Positions 1-8,028 of a DNA stretch of 64,000 bases are shown here, in pieces. The translations under genes and the position numbers were made by a program. This stretch comes from Sideroxyarcus sp045866275 (GTDB lineage: Bacteria > Pseudomonadota > Gammaproteobacteria > Burkholderiales > Gallionellaceae). The stretch covers positions 33,077 through 97,076 of the forward strand of contig BAAFRX010000007.1 in the NCBI GenBank assembly GCA_045866275.1, in the 5' to 3' direction. The notes under the pieces were generated by a model. It ran no database searches and was not told the origin of the DNA. It saw nothing but the letters and a program-made list of their open reading frames with translations. Every line of letters starts with the position of its first letter. The stretch's first letter is position 1.

Positions 1-262
1 TGACGTGCGGATGCGCGTTGCGCTCGGATGGAATGCCGTGGGTCGCCCAGCGCGTGTGGGCGATTCCCAGCTCTCCGTACAGGCCTGAACTTTTTAGTGC
101 CAACTCGGCAACCCGTCCGGTGCTACGCACGCGGTCCAGTTGCGCGTCATGCACCACGACCAGCCCGGCCGAGTCGTAACCGCGATATTCCAGGCGCAAC
201 AGCCCGTTCACCAGAATCGGCACAACATTACGCCGGGCGACGGCGCCAACGATTCCGCACAT
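1..262 (-). CDS. glmS: Glutamine-fructose-6-phosphate aminotransferase, N-terminal part (cut by window edge)
   Basis: The minus strand from 262 encodes a protein beginning MCGIVGAVARR, running on with LEYRGYDSAGL and HTRWATHG to the window edge. These are the class II glutamine amidotransferase hallmarks of GlmS, including the catalytic N-terminal Cys2 and the RGYDSAG and TRWATHG motifs. The enzyme makes glucosamine-6-phosphate for peptidoglycan and LPS. Only about 87 of the usual ~610 residues are in view. The ATG lies one base past the glmU stop, so glmU and glmS form one minus-strand operon feeding UDP-GlcNAc synthesis. Confidence 0.95.
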   Translation of the reverse strand, partial: MCGIVGAVARRNVVPILVNGLLRLEYRGYDSAGLVVVHDAQLDRVRSTGRVAELALKSSGLYGELGIAHTRWATHGIPSERNAHPHV

Positions 263-263
263 G

Positions 264-1628
264 TTATTTTTTCCCCTTTTGCGGACGCTGCCAGCCGCTG
301 ATGCTGACCTGCTTGCTGCGCGACAGGGTCAGTTGATTGTCCGGCGCGTCCCTGGTGATCGTTGACCCGGCCCCTATCGTTGCGCCCGCACCAACGGTCA
401 CCGGCGCCACCAGTTGCGTATCGGAACCAATAAAAGCATCGTCGCCAATGACGGTGCGATATTTATTGGCGCCGTCGTAATTGCAGGTGATCGTGCCGGC
501 CCCGATGTTGACCCGCTGTCCGACGGAGCTGTCGCCGATGTAGCTCAAATGGTTGGCCTTGCTTCCGTGTCCGATCTCGCTGTTCTTGATCTCGACAAAA
601 TTTCCGACGTGGGCTTCCGCGTCCAGTTTCGTGCCAGGACGCAGCCTTGCAAAGGGCCCAATGCGGCAGTTAGCGCCCACTTCGCTGCTGTCGATATGGC
701 TGTAGGGTGCAATCTGTGTGCCTTGCGCGAGTGTCGAGTTGCGGATGATGCTGTAGGCCCCCACGCGCACGCGCTCGCCCAGCTTTACCTCGCCCTCGAA
801 TATGCAGCCGACATCAATCTCGACGTCGCGACCGCAGACGAGATTTCCGCGCACATCCAACCGCGCCAGATCGACGAGCGTTACGCCCTGCGCCAGCAGT
901 TCACGGGCTGCATTTTGTTGCCATACCCGTTCGAGGGCGGCCAGTTGCAATTTATTGTTTATGCCTTCTACTTCCCAGCGATGGGCAGGTTGTATGGTAT
1001 GAATTGCCACGCCGTCCTGCACCGCCATCGCCACGATGTCGGTCAGGTAGTACTCACCTTGTGCATTGAGGTTTCCCAGTCTGCCCAGCCATTTGCGTAA
1101 TTTTCGCGTGGGGGCCAGCAGGATGCCGGTGTTCACTTCGCCAATTTCGCGTTGTTCCGGCGTGGCGTCTTTTTCTTCCACGATAGACTGCACGTCACCT
1201 TGCGCGTTGCGCACGATGCGTCCGTAACCGGCAGGAATGTCCAGATTGACAGTGAGCAAAACCAGCCCTTCGCCCGCCTGCAGCATCTGATGCAGGGTGC
1301 TGTGCCGAATCAGCGGCACATCGCCGTACAACACCAGCGTGCGGCTGTCGTCCTCGAAATACGGCATGGCCTGCTGCACCGCATGCCCGGTTCCCAGCTG
1401 CGGCTCTTGAACAACGAACGTCGCAGCATAATCCTGCATCGCTTGCGGCACAGCCTCGCCGCCATGCCCATACACAACACACATCTGCTGCGGCTGTAGC
1501 CCATTTGCACTATCCAGCACGTGCTGCAGCAGCGGCTTCCCTGCCAGGGCATGCAACACTTTCGGCTTGTCGGAATACATGCGCGTGCCCTTGCCGGCAG
1601 CGAGGATAACGATGTTGAGATGACTCAT
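264..1628 (-). CDS. glmU: Bifunctional N-acetylglucosamine-1-phosphate uridyltransferase / glucosamine-1-phosphate acetyltransferase
   Basis: The 454-residue protein has the family's usual length. It starts MSHLNIVILAAGKGTRM, the nucleotidyltransferase signature. The C-terminal half carries left-handed beta-helix hexapeptide repeats and the acetyltransferase segment GNFVEIKNSEIG...HLSYIGD. It performs the last two steps to UDP-GlcNAc in the cytoplasm. An in-frame upstream start at 1745 would add 39 residues that do not look like GlmU, so I use 1628. It lies 1 bp upstream of glmS. The 5' flank is followed by an IS256 remnant, so the original glmU leader may be altered. Confidence 0.96.
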   Translation of the reverse strand: MSHLNIVILAAGKGTRMYSDKPKVLHALAGKPLLQHVLDSANGLQPQQMCVVYGHGGEAVPQAMQDYAATFVVQEPQLGTGHAVQQAMPYFEDDSRTLVLYGDVPLIRHSTLHQMLQAGEGLVLLTVNLDIPAGYGRIVRNAQGDVQSIVEEKDATPEQREIGEVNTGILLAPTRKLRKWLGRLGNLNAQGEYYLTDIVAMAVQDGVAIHTIQPAHRWEVEGINNKLQLAALERVWQQNAARELLAQGVTLVDLARLDVRGNLVCGRDVEIDVGCIFEGEVKLGERVRVGAYSIIRNSTLAQGTQIAPYSHIDSSEVGANCRIGPFARLRPGTKLDAEAHVGNFVEIKNSEIGHGSKANHLSYIGDSSVGQRVNIGAGTITCNYDGANKYRTVIGDDAFIGSDTQLVAPVTVGAGATIGAGSTITRDAPDNQLTLSRSKQVSISGWQRPQKGKK

Positions 1629-1762
1629 ACTCTGCTCTCGGTTTTTGGCCATCAATTTTGATTGAGTCCTTAAACTGCTGTAAATAGATTGGTGGGCAGC
1701 CACCGCTTCGATTCGGTAAATTAACGTTAACGAGACGATTAACAACCGAAGGAGAAGAAGCG

Positions 1763-2045
1763 ATGGCTGGATATGAGATTAGCGTAGGTTCGGAATTGTT
1801 GCCAGGTCTTTTGAATGGGCAGGACGGGCTGGCGAAGCTGGTGGAGACGGTACTCAACCAGGTGCTGGAAGCGCAGGTGGCGGAAACGCTGGGTGCCGGG
1901 AGGCACGAGCGCACGGACGATCGGCAAGGCTACCGCAACGGTTACCGGGCGCGCACGCTCTCGCGGGTCGGGCCGGTGACGCTGCTGGTGCCGCAAACCC
2001 GGGACGGCAGTTTCTCGACCGACATCTTCAAGCGCTACCTACAGT
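1763..2045 (+). pseudogene. IS256-family (mutator-type) transposase, N-terminal fragment
   Basis: From the ATG at 1763, with GGAG-type ribosome binding sequence just upstream, about 94 codons read like the start of an IS256 transposase: a segment VAETLGAGRHERTDDRQGYR, then NGYRARTLSRVGPVTLLVPQ and RDGSFSTDIFKRY. Full enzymes are about 400 residues and contain the DDE triad, all missing here. Similarity ends near 2040 and the frame then runs into antisense gyrB sequence to a chance stop at 2188. The fragment points toward gyrB and abuts its 3' end. It cannot encode an active transposase. Confidence 0.85.
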
Positions 2046-2059
2046 GGACCCTACAACGA

Positions 2060-4489
2060 TCAAACATCGAGATTTTTGACCCCAAGTGCATTTTTTTCAA
2101 TAAACAAGCGTCGCGGCTCAACGACATCGCCCATCAGGGTGGTGAATATCTCGTCCGCTCCGATGGCATCTTCGATACGCACACGTAGCAGGATGCGGTT
2201 CTTCACGTCCATGGTGGTTTCCCACAACTGTTCGGGGTTCATCTCACCCAAGCCTTTGTAGCGCTGGGTGCTGACGCCTTTTTTGGCTTCTTCAAGCAGC
2301 CATTCGATGGCTTGCTTGAAGCTGGATATGCCGCGTTTCTGATCGCCGCGCATGGCGTAAGCGGTCGGCGAGATCAGGCCATGCAAGGCTTCGGCAGTCT
2401 GGCGGATTTGCGCGTAATCTCCACTTTCAAGGAATGCGCGGTCGAGATAAGTGAGGGAATAATTGCCGTGGAGCAGCTTTTCCAAGCGCAGGCGCAACTC
2501 GCCCTGCTCATCGACTTCAGCTTGAGCTTTGATCATGCCGCCGCATGCGTCTTGCAACAATTTGGCGCTTTTTTGTGCCTGTGTTTCATCAGACAGCGAC
2601 AGGGCGGGCAAAATGAGCAAGGCATGGCTGGCTTCAGGTGCAATGAAGTGCGATAGACGATCGATGACTGCTTCGGAGAGAAAATATTGCTTGGCTATTT
2701 CACCCAGCGCTTCACCCTGGATGGGCGCAGCATCGAGAGCAGGGAAAAAAGCAGCATCCTTCAGCGCAGCGCCAAGCATATAGTTCTTTAACTCGAGCTC
2801 ATCCTTGAGATAACGCTCGTCGCGCCCCTGTTTTATCTTGTACAAAGGCGGTTGTGCGATATAGATGTGTCCGCGCTCGACCAGTTCTGGCATCTGACGA
2901 TAGAAGAAGGTGAGCAACAGCGTGCGGATATGGGCACCATCCACATCCGCGTCGGTCATAATGATGATTCGGTGATAGCGTAGCTTGTCGGCGTTGTATT
3001 CATCCTTTCCGATGCCGGTACCCAGCACGGTGATGAGCGTGGCGATTTCCTGCGAGGCAATGAGCTTTTCGAAGCGCGCCTTTTCCACATTGAGAATTTT
3101 TCCCTTGAGCGGCAGAATAGCCTGAAATTTCCGGTCTCTCCCTTGTTTGGCTGAACCGCCGGCGGAATCACCCTCAACCAGATAAAGTTCGGAGAGGGCG
3201 GGGTCTTTCTCCTGACAATCAGCCAGCTTTCCTGGCAAACCAATACCATCTAACACACCCTTGCGACGGGTCAGTTCGCGCGCCTTCCGAGCGGCCTCGC
3301 GTGCGCGGGCAGCCTCGACGATCTTGCCACAAATAATCTTGGCGTCGATTGGATTCTCAAGCAGATAATCCGTAAGCTTTTGTGCAACCACCTCTTGTAC
3401 TGCGGGCTGAACTTCACTTGAAACCAGCTTATCCTTTGTTTGTGATGAAAATTTTGGCTCCGGCACCTTTACGGAAAGAACACAGGTCAAACCTTCGCGC
3501 ATATCATCGCCAGCAGTATCTACCTTGGCTTTTTTGGCAAACTCGTGCTCTTCGATGTATTTATTGATAACTCGGGTCATCGCCATGCGCAGACCCGTCA
3601 GGTGTGTACCCCCGTCGCGTTGCGGAATGTTGTTGGTGAAGCATTGCACCACCTCGGAATAACTGTCATTCCATTGCATCGACACATCTACTACAACATT
3701 GTCTTTTTCACCGGTTGCATGGAAGGGGGTGGGGTGCAAAACCGCTTTGTTTTTATTCATGTATTCAACAAAGCCGCGCACCCCTCCTGAATAGGCAAAA
3801 TTCTCACTTTTTCCAGTACGCTGATCGATTAATTCAATCTTTACCCCATTGTTCAGAAAGGATAATTCCCGCAATCGTTTTGCCAGAATCTCATAATGAA
3901 ACTCGACTTGTCCGAAGATTTCGTGGTCCGCAAGGAAATGAACTTCGGTTCCGCGTTTATTGCTTTCTCCCAAAACAGGTACGGGAGAAACGTCAACACC
4001 CTTTTGTTTTTCAATCAAACGGTCTTTTACGATACCCCGCACAAAAGCCAAGCCATATTTTTTTCCTTCACGATACGTTGTGAGTTTCAGCCATTCAGAC
4101 AACCCATTAACACAGCTAACACCCACTCCGTGCAACCCTCCTGAAACCTTGTAACTATTCTGATTAAATTTTCCCCCGGCATGCAGAACGGTCATGACTA
4201 TTTCTGCAGCCGATCGTTTGGGTTCGTGTTTGTCATCAAACTTGATACCAATAGGAATGCCTCTCCCATTATCAGATACAGATATGGAGTTATCACCATG
4301 AATAATTACCTTTATTTCATCACAATGCCCCGCCAAAGATTCATCGATAGCGTTATCGACCACTTCGAATACCATGTGATGTAACCCGGTCCCATCCGAT
4401 GTATCACCGATATACATGCCTGGGCGCTTGCGTACCGCTTCCAAACCTTCAAGTTGCTGGATGCTCGATTCGTCGTAGTTGTCGCTCAT
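2060..4489 (-). CDS. gyrB: DNA gyrase subunit B
   Basis: 809 residues, close to E. coli GyrB (804). The GHKL ATPase domain is at the N terminus, with VVDNAIDE around residues 43-50 and GGLHGVGVSCVNGLS. A TOPRIM domain carries LYLVEGDSAGGSAKQGRD, and the C-terminal tail contains QRYKGLGEMNPEQLWETTMD. The gram-negative insert between TOPRIM and tail is present. It supplies the ATPase for negative supercoiling with GyrA, which is not in the window. It is third in the dnaA-dnaN-gyrB order. Its stop is immediately next to the IS256 remnant, and I see no terminator hairpin there. Confidence 0.98.
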   Translation of the reverse strand: MSDNYDESSIQQLEGLEAVRKRPGMYIGDTSDGTGLHHMVFEVVDNAIDESLAGHCDEIKVIIHGDNSISVSDNGRGIPIGIKFDDKHEPKRSAAEIVMTVLHAGGKFNQNSYKVSGGLHGVGVSCVNGLSEWLKLTTYREGKKYGLAFVRGIVKDRLIEKQKGVDVSPVPVLGESNKRGTEVHFLADHEIFGQVEFHYEILAKRLRELSFLNNGVKIELIDQRTGKSENFAYSGGVRGFVEYMNKNKAVLHPTPFHATGEKDNVVVDVSMQWNDSYSEVVQCFTNNIPQRDGGTHLTGLRMAMTRVINKYIEEHEFAKKAKVDTAGDDMREGLTCVLSVKVPEPKFSSQTKDKLVSSEVQPAVQEVVAQKLTDYLLENPIDAKIICGKIVEAARAREAARKARELTRRKGVLDGIGLPGKLADCQEKDPALSELYLVEGDSAGGSAKQGRDRKFQAILPLKGKILNVEKARFEKLIASQEIATLITVLGTGIGKDEYNADKLRYHRIIIMTDADVDGAHIRTLLLTFFYRQMPELVERGHIYIAQPPLYKIKQGRDERYLKDELELKNYMLGAALKDAAFFPALDAAPIQGEALGEIAKQYFLSEAVIDRLSHFIAPEASHALLILPALSLSDETQAQKSAKLLQDACGGMIKAQAEVDEQGELRLRLEKLLHGNYSLTYLDRAFLESGDYAQIRQTAEALHGLISPTAYAMRGDQKRGISSFKQAIEWLLEEAKKGVSTQRYKGLGEMNPEQLWETTMDVKNRILLRVRIEDAIGADEIFTTLMGDVVEPRRLFIEKNALGVKNLDV

Positions 4490-4504
4490 TTTCTTGTTGC
4501 TTTC

Positions 4505-4520
4505 TGTTTCACGTGGAACA
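4505..4520. promoter_or_regulatory. parS centromere site between dnaN and gyrB
   Basis: The 16-mer TGTTTCACGTGGAACA sits in the 33-bp gap between dnaN and gyrB. It matches the bacterial parS consensus TGTTNCACGTGAAACA read on the other strand. ParB nucleates on such sites and spreads. The parB gene is at 15735 in this window and a second site is at 10991. Confidence 0.88.
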
Positions 4521-4522
4521 TA

Positions 4523-5632
4523 TTAAATACGCATCGGCATAACTACGTATTTGTAATTATCTTGCTTTGGAGTTGTGATTAACAGACTACTGTTTTGATC
4601 GCCAAAGGACAGTGTTACCTCTTCGATACTCAAAAAACTCATTCCTTCAACCAAGTAATTAACATTAAATCCGATATCTAGGGCTTGGCCTGTGTATTTG
4701 ATTTCAATGTCTTCTTGTGCTTCTTCCTGTTCACTGTTGCTACTGATAATTTGCAGGTTGTTTTCAGTGAGTAACAACCTGACTCCTCTGAATTTTTCAT
4801 TTGAAAGGATTGCGGCCCGTTGCAGCGCTTGCATCAGCACAACTCGGTTTACCGCCAAGTGATTGCTGTGGTTTGGAATGACGCGTGTGTAATCGGGGAA
4901 TTTTCCGTCAATCACTTTGGATCTCATGGTGATATTGGAAAATTTGAATCTAACTTGTTTTTCAGCGAGCTCGATTTCGATCTCTGCCTCGTTGTCAGCC
5001 AGCAACTTCATCAATTCGTTCACGGTTTTGCGGGACAGTATGACTTCCAGTTTCGGATAATCCTGTTCCATTGTTTCTGCGATGAATGCCAAACGGTGGC
5101 CGTCTGTTGCCACCATTTTGATCGAATTGCTTTCAATCACCATCAAAACACCATTCAGGTAGTAGCGAATATCCTGTTGAGCCATCGCGTGCTGGACTGA
5201 GTTCAGTAGCTTTTTCAGTTTTCCTTGTTGGATTCTGATTCTAGTCGCACCTTCCAATTGTTCAGTGAGGGCGGGAAAATCTTGGGCGGGAAGCGTCTGT
5301 AAACTGAATTTGCTTTTATTTGCTTTTACTTGCAGCTTGTTTTCCTGTGTATCCAGGTTAACGATACTTTCTTCCGGGATTGCTTTAAGAATATCCTGGA
5401 GTTTTTTGGCTGAAACGGTGATGGCTTCGGGCCCGCCGTTCTGGGGTAATTGGATTTCGAGTTGAACTTCGATCTGGATTTCAAGATCCGTACTCAACAA
5501 ACTCATTCCACGCTCATTCTTTTTCAACAACACGTTCGATAAAATCGGCAGCGGTTGTTTTCTTTCAACGATTCCACCAACAGCCAGAAGAGGCTTCAGT
5601 AATTCGTTACGATTGATTTGTTTGATAAACAT
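4523..5632 (-). CDS. dnaN: DNA polymerase III subunit beta (sliding clamp)
   Basis: 369 residues, the usual length (E. coli 366). The protein starts MFIKQINRNELLKPLLAVGGIVERKQPLPILSN-like, with the three-fold repeated clamp fold, and ends with the typical VVMPMRI. The ring dimer tethers DNA polymerase III and partners to DNA. It lies 33 bp upstream of gyrB and 197 bp downstream of dnaA on the same strand, consistent with the dnaA-dnaN-gyrB operon. Confidence 0.98.
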   Translation of the reverse strand: MFIKQINRNELLKPLLAVGGIVERKQPLPILSNVLLKKNERGMSLLSTDLEIQIEVQLEIQLPQNGGPEAITVSAKKLQDILKAIPEESIVNLDTQENKLQVKANKSKFSLQTLPAQDFPALTEQLEGATRIRIQQGKLKKLLNSVQHAMAQQDIRYYLNGVLMVIESNSIKMVATDGHRLAFIAETMEQDYPKLEVILSRKTVNELMKLLADNEAEIEIELAEKQVRFKFSNITMRSKVIDGKFPDYTRVIPNHSNHLAVNRVVLMQALQRAAILSNEKFRGVRLLLTENNLQIISSNSEQEEAQEDIEIKYTGQALDIGFNVNYLVEGMSFLSIEEVTLSFGDQNSSLLITTPKQDNYKYVVMPMRI

Positions 5633-5829
5633 GTTTTTATCCTATTTCATTAATAACAATAGTAATCGCCGAAAATTCTGTGTGAAACTAAATTTAATCC
5701 AATAATTCAATGTCTAATATATGGACAAACATTGTGCTAAATCGCCAGTTTAAATGTTGATTGTTTGTGGATTGTTTTCCACCCAGTTTAAAAAAATTGA
5801 TATATCAACAAAACAAACATCTTTTTCAT
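5633..5829. other. AT-rich dnaA-dnaN intergenic region (possible origin or promoter segment)
   Basis: This 197-bp spacer is clearly more AT-rich than its flanks. It holds two degenerate DnaA-box-like 9-mers in opposite orientation, TGTGGATTG at 5766-5774 and TTTTCCACC at 5775-5783, each 7/9 to the consensus. I see no gene in it. It may carry a dnaN promoter or part of a split origin. Confidence 0.4.
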
Positions 5830-7173
5830 TTATGAACGCAAGGTTTGATGGAGCAAATTAAATTCAGCCGCTATTGTTTCATCAGAGTTGCGTAAATTTT
5901 CGATTGTCTTGCAAGCGTGCAGCACAGTTGTGTGATCGCGTCCCCCAAAAGCATTTCCAATTTCAGGCAAACTAAATTGAGTCAATTCTCTTGCCAGTGA
6001 CATGGCGATCTGGCGGGGACGTGCGATTATTCTAGTTCTCTTTTTTGATATCAAGTCTATGATTTTTAATCTGTAAAAATCAGCAACCGTCTTTTGAATA
6101 TTTTCTATCGAAACTTGCTTATTTTGTGCTGCAAGCAAGTCCTTGAGGGCTTCTTTGGCTAGTTCGATTGAAATTTCGCTCTTATGAAATCGAGCATAAG
6201 CCTCAATCCGGTTAAGCGCGCCTTCCAGTTCACGAATATTTGATCGCACATGCTTCGCAATAAAAAATGCGACATCCTCACCAATCGGTTTTTCGCTGTG
6301 GGCAGTTTTCTGTAACAGTATTGCCACCCGCATTTCAAGTCCTGGCGGCTCGATTGCAACCGTTAAACCGCAGGTAAAACGAGAAGTCAGTCTTGGCTCT
6401 ATCCCTGTAATCTCTTTTGGGAAAGTATCACAGGAGATTACAACCTGTTTGTTTGCGTCGATCAATGAGTTCAGCGTGTAAAAAAACTCTTGTTGCGTAC
6501 CGGGTTTGTCCGCTATGAATTGAATGTCGTCAATCAAAAGCAAATCCAGGGCGTTGTAGTACTGCTTGAATTCATCAAAACTTTTGGTTTGAAAAGCTTT
6601 TACAACACCGGATACATAGTTCGTGGCGTGGATATAACAAATTTTTGCTTGCGGATTTTCTTTTGCGACCAGGTTCCCTATTGACTGCAGCAAGTGAGTT
6701 TTCCCCAAACCCACCCCACCATAAACAAACAATGGATTATATGATTTACCTGGTTTTTCAGCGACTTGCAACGCAGCCGCATGTGCCAGCTGATTAGCTT
6801 TTCCGGTTACATAGGATTCAAAAGTGAGTTGATGGTTGAGTTTATTGCCTGTTTTAGTCAATTTAACAGGGGTCACTATTTCATTGTGCTTTGAGGGTGA
6901 AACCTTCTGTTCCAACAAAGGTTCGCGCCTGACTTTTTCCAGGCGCAGCTCTATTTCAGGGATGGAATCAAAGAAGGGAGCGGCCTGTTGAGAGATGTCC
7001 GCAAGAAATCTTTCTTGGATGACCCGCATCGTAAAACTATTTGGCGCAGTCAATACCAGACGATTGCCAACAACTTCAAAACGCAGGGGTTTGATCCAAG
7101 AATTGTATTGCTGCGCGGGAAGCAGTTCTTTGAAGTAGCGCTGGCAGTTGGTGGAAACAGCAGGAGCAGACAT
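5830..7173 (-). CDS. dnaA: Chromosomal replication initiator protein DnaA
   Basis: 447 residues. Domain I occupies about 1-85. The AAA+ domain has Walker A GGVGLGKTH at 152-160 and Walker B LLLIDDIQF at 211-219. The DNA-binding domain carries the DnaA signature LARELTQFSLPEIGNAFG with RDHTTVLHACKTIE around 393-425. It binds DnaA boxes and melts oriC. Domain II is short, which accounts for a length slightly below E. coli's 467. It is divergent from rpmH, and the perfect DnaA box 55 bp upstream of its start suggests autoregulation. Confidence 0.98.
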   Translation of the reverse strand: MSAPAVSTNCQRYFKELLPAQQYNSWIKPLRFEVVGNRLVLTAPNSFTMRVIQERFLADISQQAAPFFDSIPEIELRLEKVRREPLLEQKVSPSKHNEIVTPVKLTKTGNKLNHQLTFESYVTGKANQLAHAAALQVAEKPGKSYNPLFVYGGVGLGKTHLLQSIGNLVAKENPQAKICYIHATNYVSGVVKAFQTKSFDEFKQYYNALDLLLIDDIQFIADKPGTQQEFFYTLNSLIDANKQVVISCDTFPKEITGIEPRLTSRFTCGLTVAIEPPGLEMRVAILLQKTAHSEKPIGEDVAFFIAKHVRSNIRELEGALNRIEAYARFHKSEISIELAKEALKDLLAAQNKQVSIENIQKTVADFYRLKIIDLISKKRTRIIARPRQIAMSLARELTQFSLPEIGNAFGGRDHTTVLHACKTIENLRNSDETIAAEFNLLHQTLRS

Positions 7174-7227
7174 GCTTGAATTTTTAAGAAGCTTAAGGTC
7201 GATGCATTCTACAAGCTCTCTAAAAAG

Positions 7228-7236
7228 TTATCCACA
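7228..7236 (+). promoter_or_regulatory. DnaA box
   Basis: TTATCCACA is an exact match to the strict DnaA-box consensus. It is located 55 bp upstream of the dnaA start and 14 bp upstream of the rpmH -35 element, so bound DnaA could affect both genes. Confidence 0.8.
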
Positions 7237-7249
7237 ATATAAATTAAGC

Positions 7250-7278
7250 TTGACAGAATGCGTCCTTGCCATTGTAAT
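7250..7278 (+). promoter_or_regulatory. Sigma-70 promoter of rpmH
   Basis: The -35 TTGACA (7250-7255) is perfect. It is followed by a 17-bp spacer and the -10 TGTAAT (7273-7278). Transcription would start near 7285, about 30 bp before the rpmH ATG. Confidence 0.78.
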
Positions 7279-7314
7279 TGCGCGCTTTTTACAAATTGAA
7301 CAAAGGATTAAACA

Positions 7315-7449
7315 ATGAAACGCACATTTCAGCCTTCTGTCACCAAACGCAAACGTACGCATGGTTTTTTGGTTCGCATGAAAACCAAGGGTGGTCGTGC
7401 CGTGATTGCAGCCAGACGCGCAAAGGGCCGTGTTCGCTTGGGAGTCTAA
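7315..7449 (+). CDS. rpmH: 50S ribosomal protein L34
   Basis: The 44-codon ORF encodes MKRTFQPSVTKRKRTHGFLV and ends KGRVRLGV, a very basic protein typical of L34. It is a structural protein of the large ribosomal subunit. An upstream purine-rich CAAAGGA gives a plausible ribosome binding site, and a consensus promoter precedes it. It overlaps the start of rnpA in another frame, the usual rpmH-rnpA arrangement. Confidence 0.96.
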   Translation: MKRTFQPSVTKRKRTHGFLVRMKTKGGRAVIAARRAKGRVRLGV

Positions 7450-7801
7450 TACGCGCGGGCGATTTAATTTCCCCAAGCGGAGCAAATTGACACGCAGGGA
7501 TGGTTTTGCCTCTATCTTGCAACAAAAGGCGCAATCCAATCAGTGGTTCGCCGTCTATTCGTTACCCAACCAAATTGGTCGTTCCCGCCTTGGTTTGACA
7601 GTGGGGAAGCGCTTTGTGCGCAAAGCTGTGCAACGAAACAGGATCAAGAGAATGATCCGGGAGTGTTTTCGCACACTAGACCGCGAGGGGGTAGAGCGGG
7701 ATATTTTGGTCCGATTGCGATCTCACATCAATATGTCGGATTATCGTAATGCGCGTACCGCCCTATCCAATTTGATATACGGGCTTCTTCAAAAAAAATG
7801 A
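7430..7801 (+). CDS. rnpA: Ribonuclease P protein component
   Basis: The product contains FPKRSKLTRRDGF, then RLGLTVGKRFVRKAVQRNRI and KRMIRE. The RNR motif and lysine/arginine-rich helix are the RNA-binding signature of RnpA. It assists the RNase P RNA in 5' maturation of tRNAs. The start is uncertain: a GTG at 7430 (inside the end of rpmH) gives 123 residues, and a TTG at 7406 would give 131. Neither has a clear Shine-Dalgarno sequence, so translation may be coupled to rpmH. Its stop overlaps the yidD start (ATGA). Confidence 0.92.
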   Translation: MFAWESNTRGRFNFPKRSKLTRRDGFASILQQKAQSNQWFAVYSLPNQIGRSRLGLTVGKRFVRKAVQRNRIKRMIRECFRTLDREGVERDILVRLRSHINMSDYRNARTALSNLIYGLLQKK

Positions 7802-8007
7802 AGAAATTCCTTCTTGCTTTGCTGCGTGGCTACAAGTTTTTGATAAGTCCGATATTGCCCCCGGCATGCAGATTTCATCCTAGCTGCTCAGAGTATGCAG
7901 AAGAAGCAATTGTCAAACATGGCCCGATAAAAGGGCTATGGCTGGCAGTCTGGCGCGTGGCAAGATGCAACCCTTGGAGCGCGGGCGGTCACGACCCGGT
8001 TCCCTAG
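7798..8007 (+). CDS. yidD: Membrane protein insertion efficiency factor YidD
   Basis: 69 residues with the family core PACRFHPSCSEYAEEAI and the C-terminal WRVARCNPWSAGGHDPVP, including the three conserved cysteines. It is a small membrane-associated factor that helps the YidC/Sec insertion pathway. It is translationally coupled to rnpA by a 4-bp overlap and followed 21 bp later by yidC, the standard order. Confidence 0.96.
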   Translation: MKKFLLALLRGYKFLISPILPPACRFHPSCSEYAEEAIVKHGPIKGLWLAVWRVARCNPWSAGGHDPVP

Positions 8008-8028
8008 CTAAAATCAGGTGATATTCAA

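Larger units (their letters stand above)
7174..7314. other. Candidate replication origin / dnaA-rpmH divergent region
   Basis: This 141-bp AT-rich gap separates leftward genes (dnaA, dnaN, gyrB, glmU) from a long rightward run (rpmH to atpC). It contains one perfect DnaA box and the rpmH promoter. The switch in gene direction here is what a bidirectional origin would show. Only one perfect box is visible, so the origin may also use the dnaA-dnaN gap. Confidence 0.5.
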
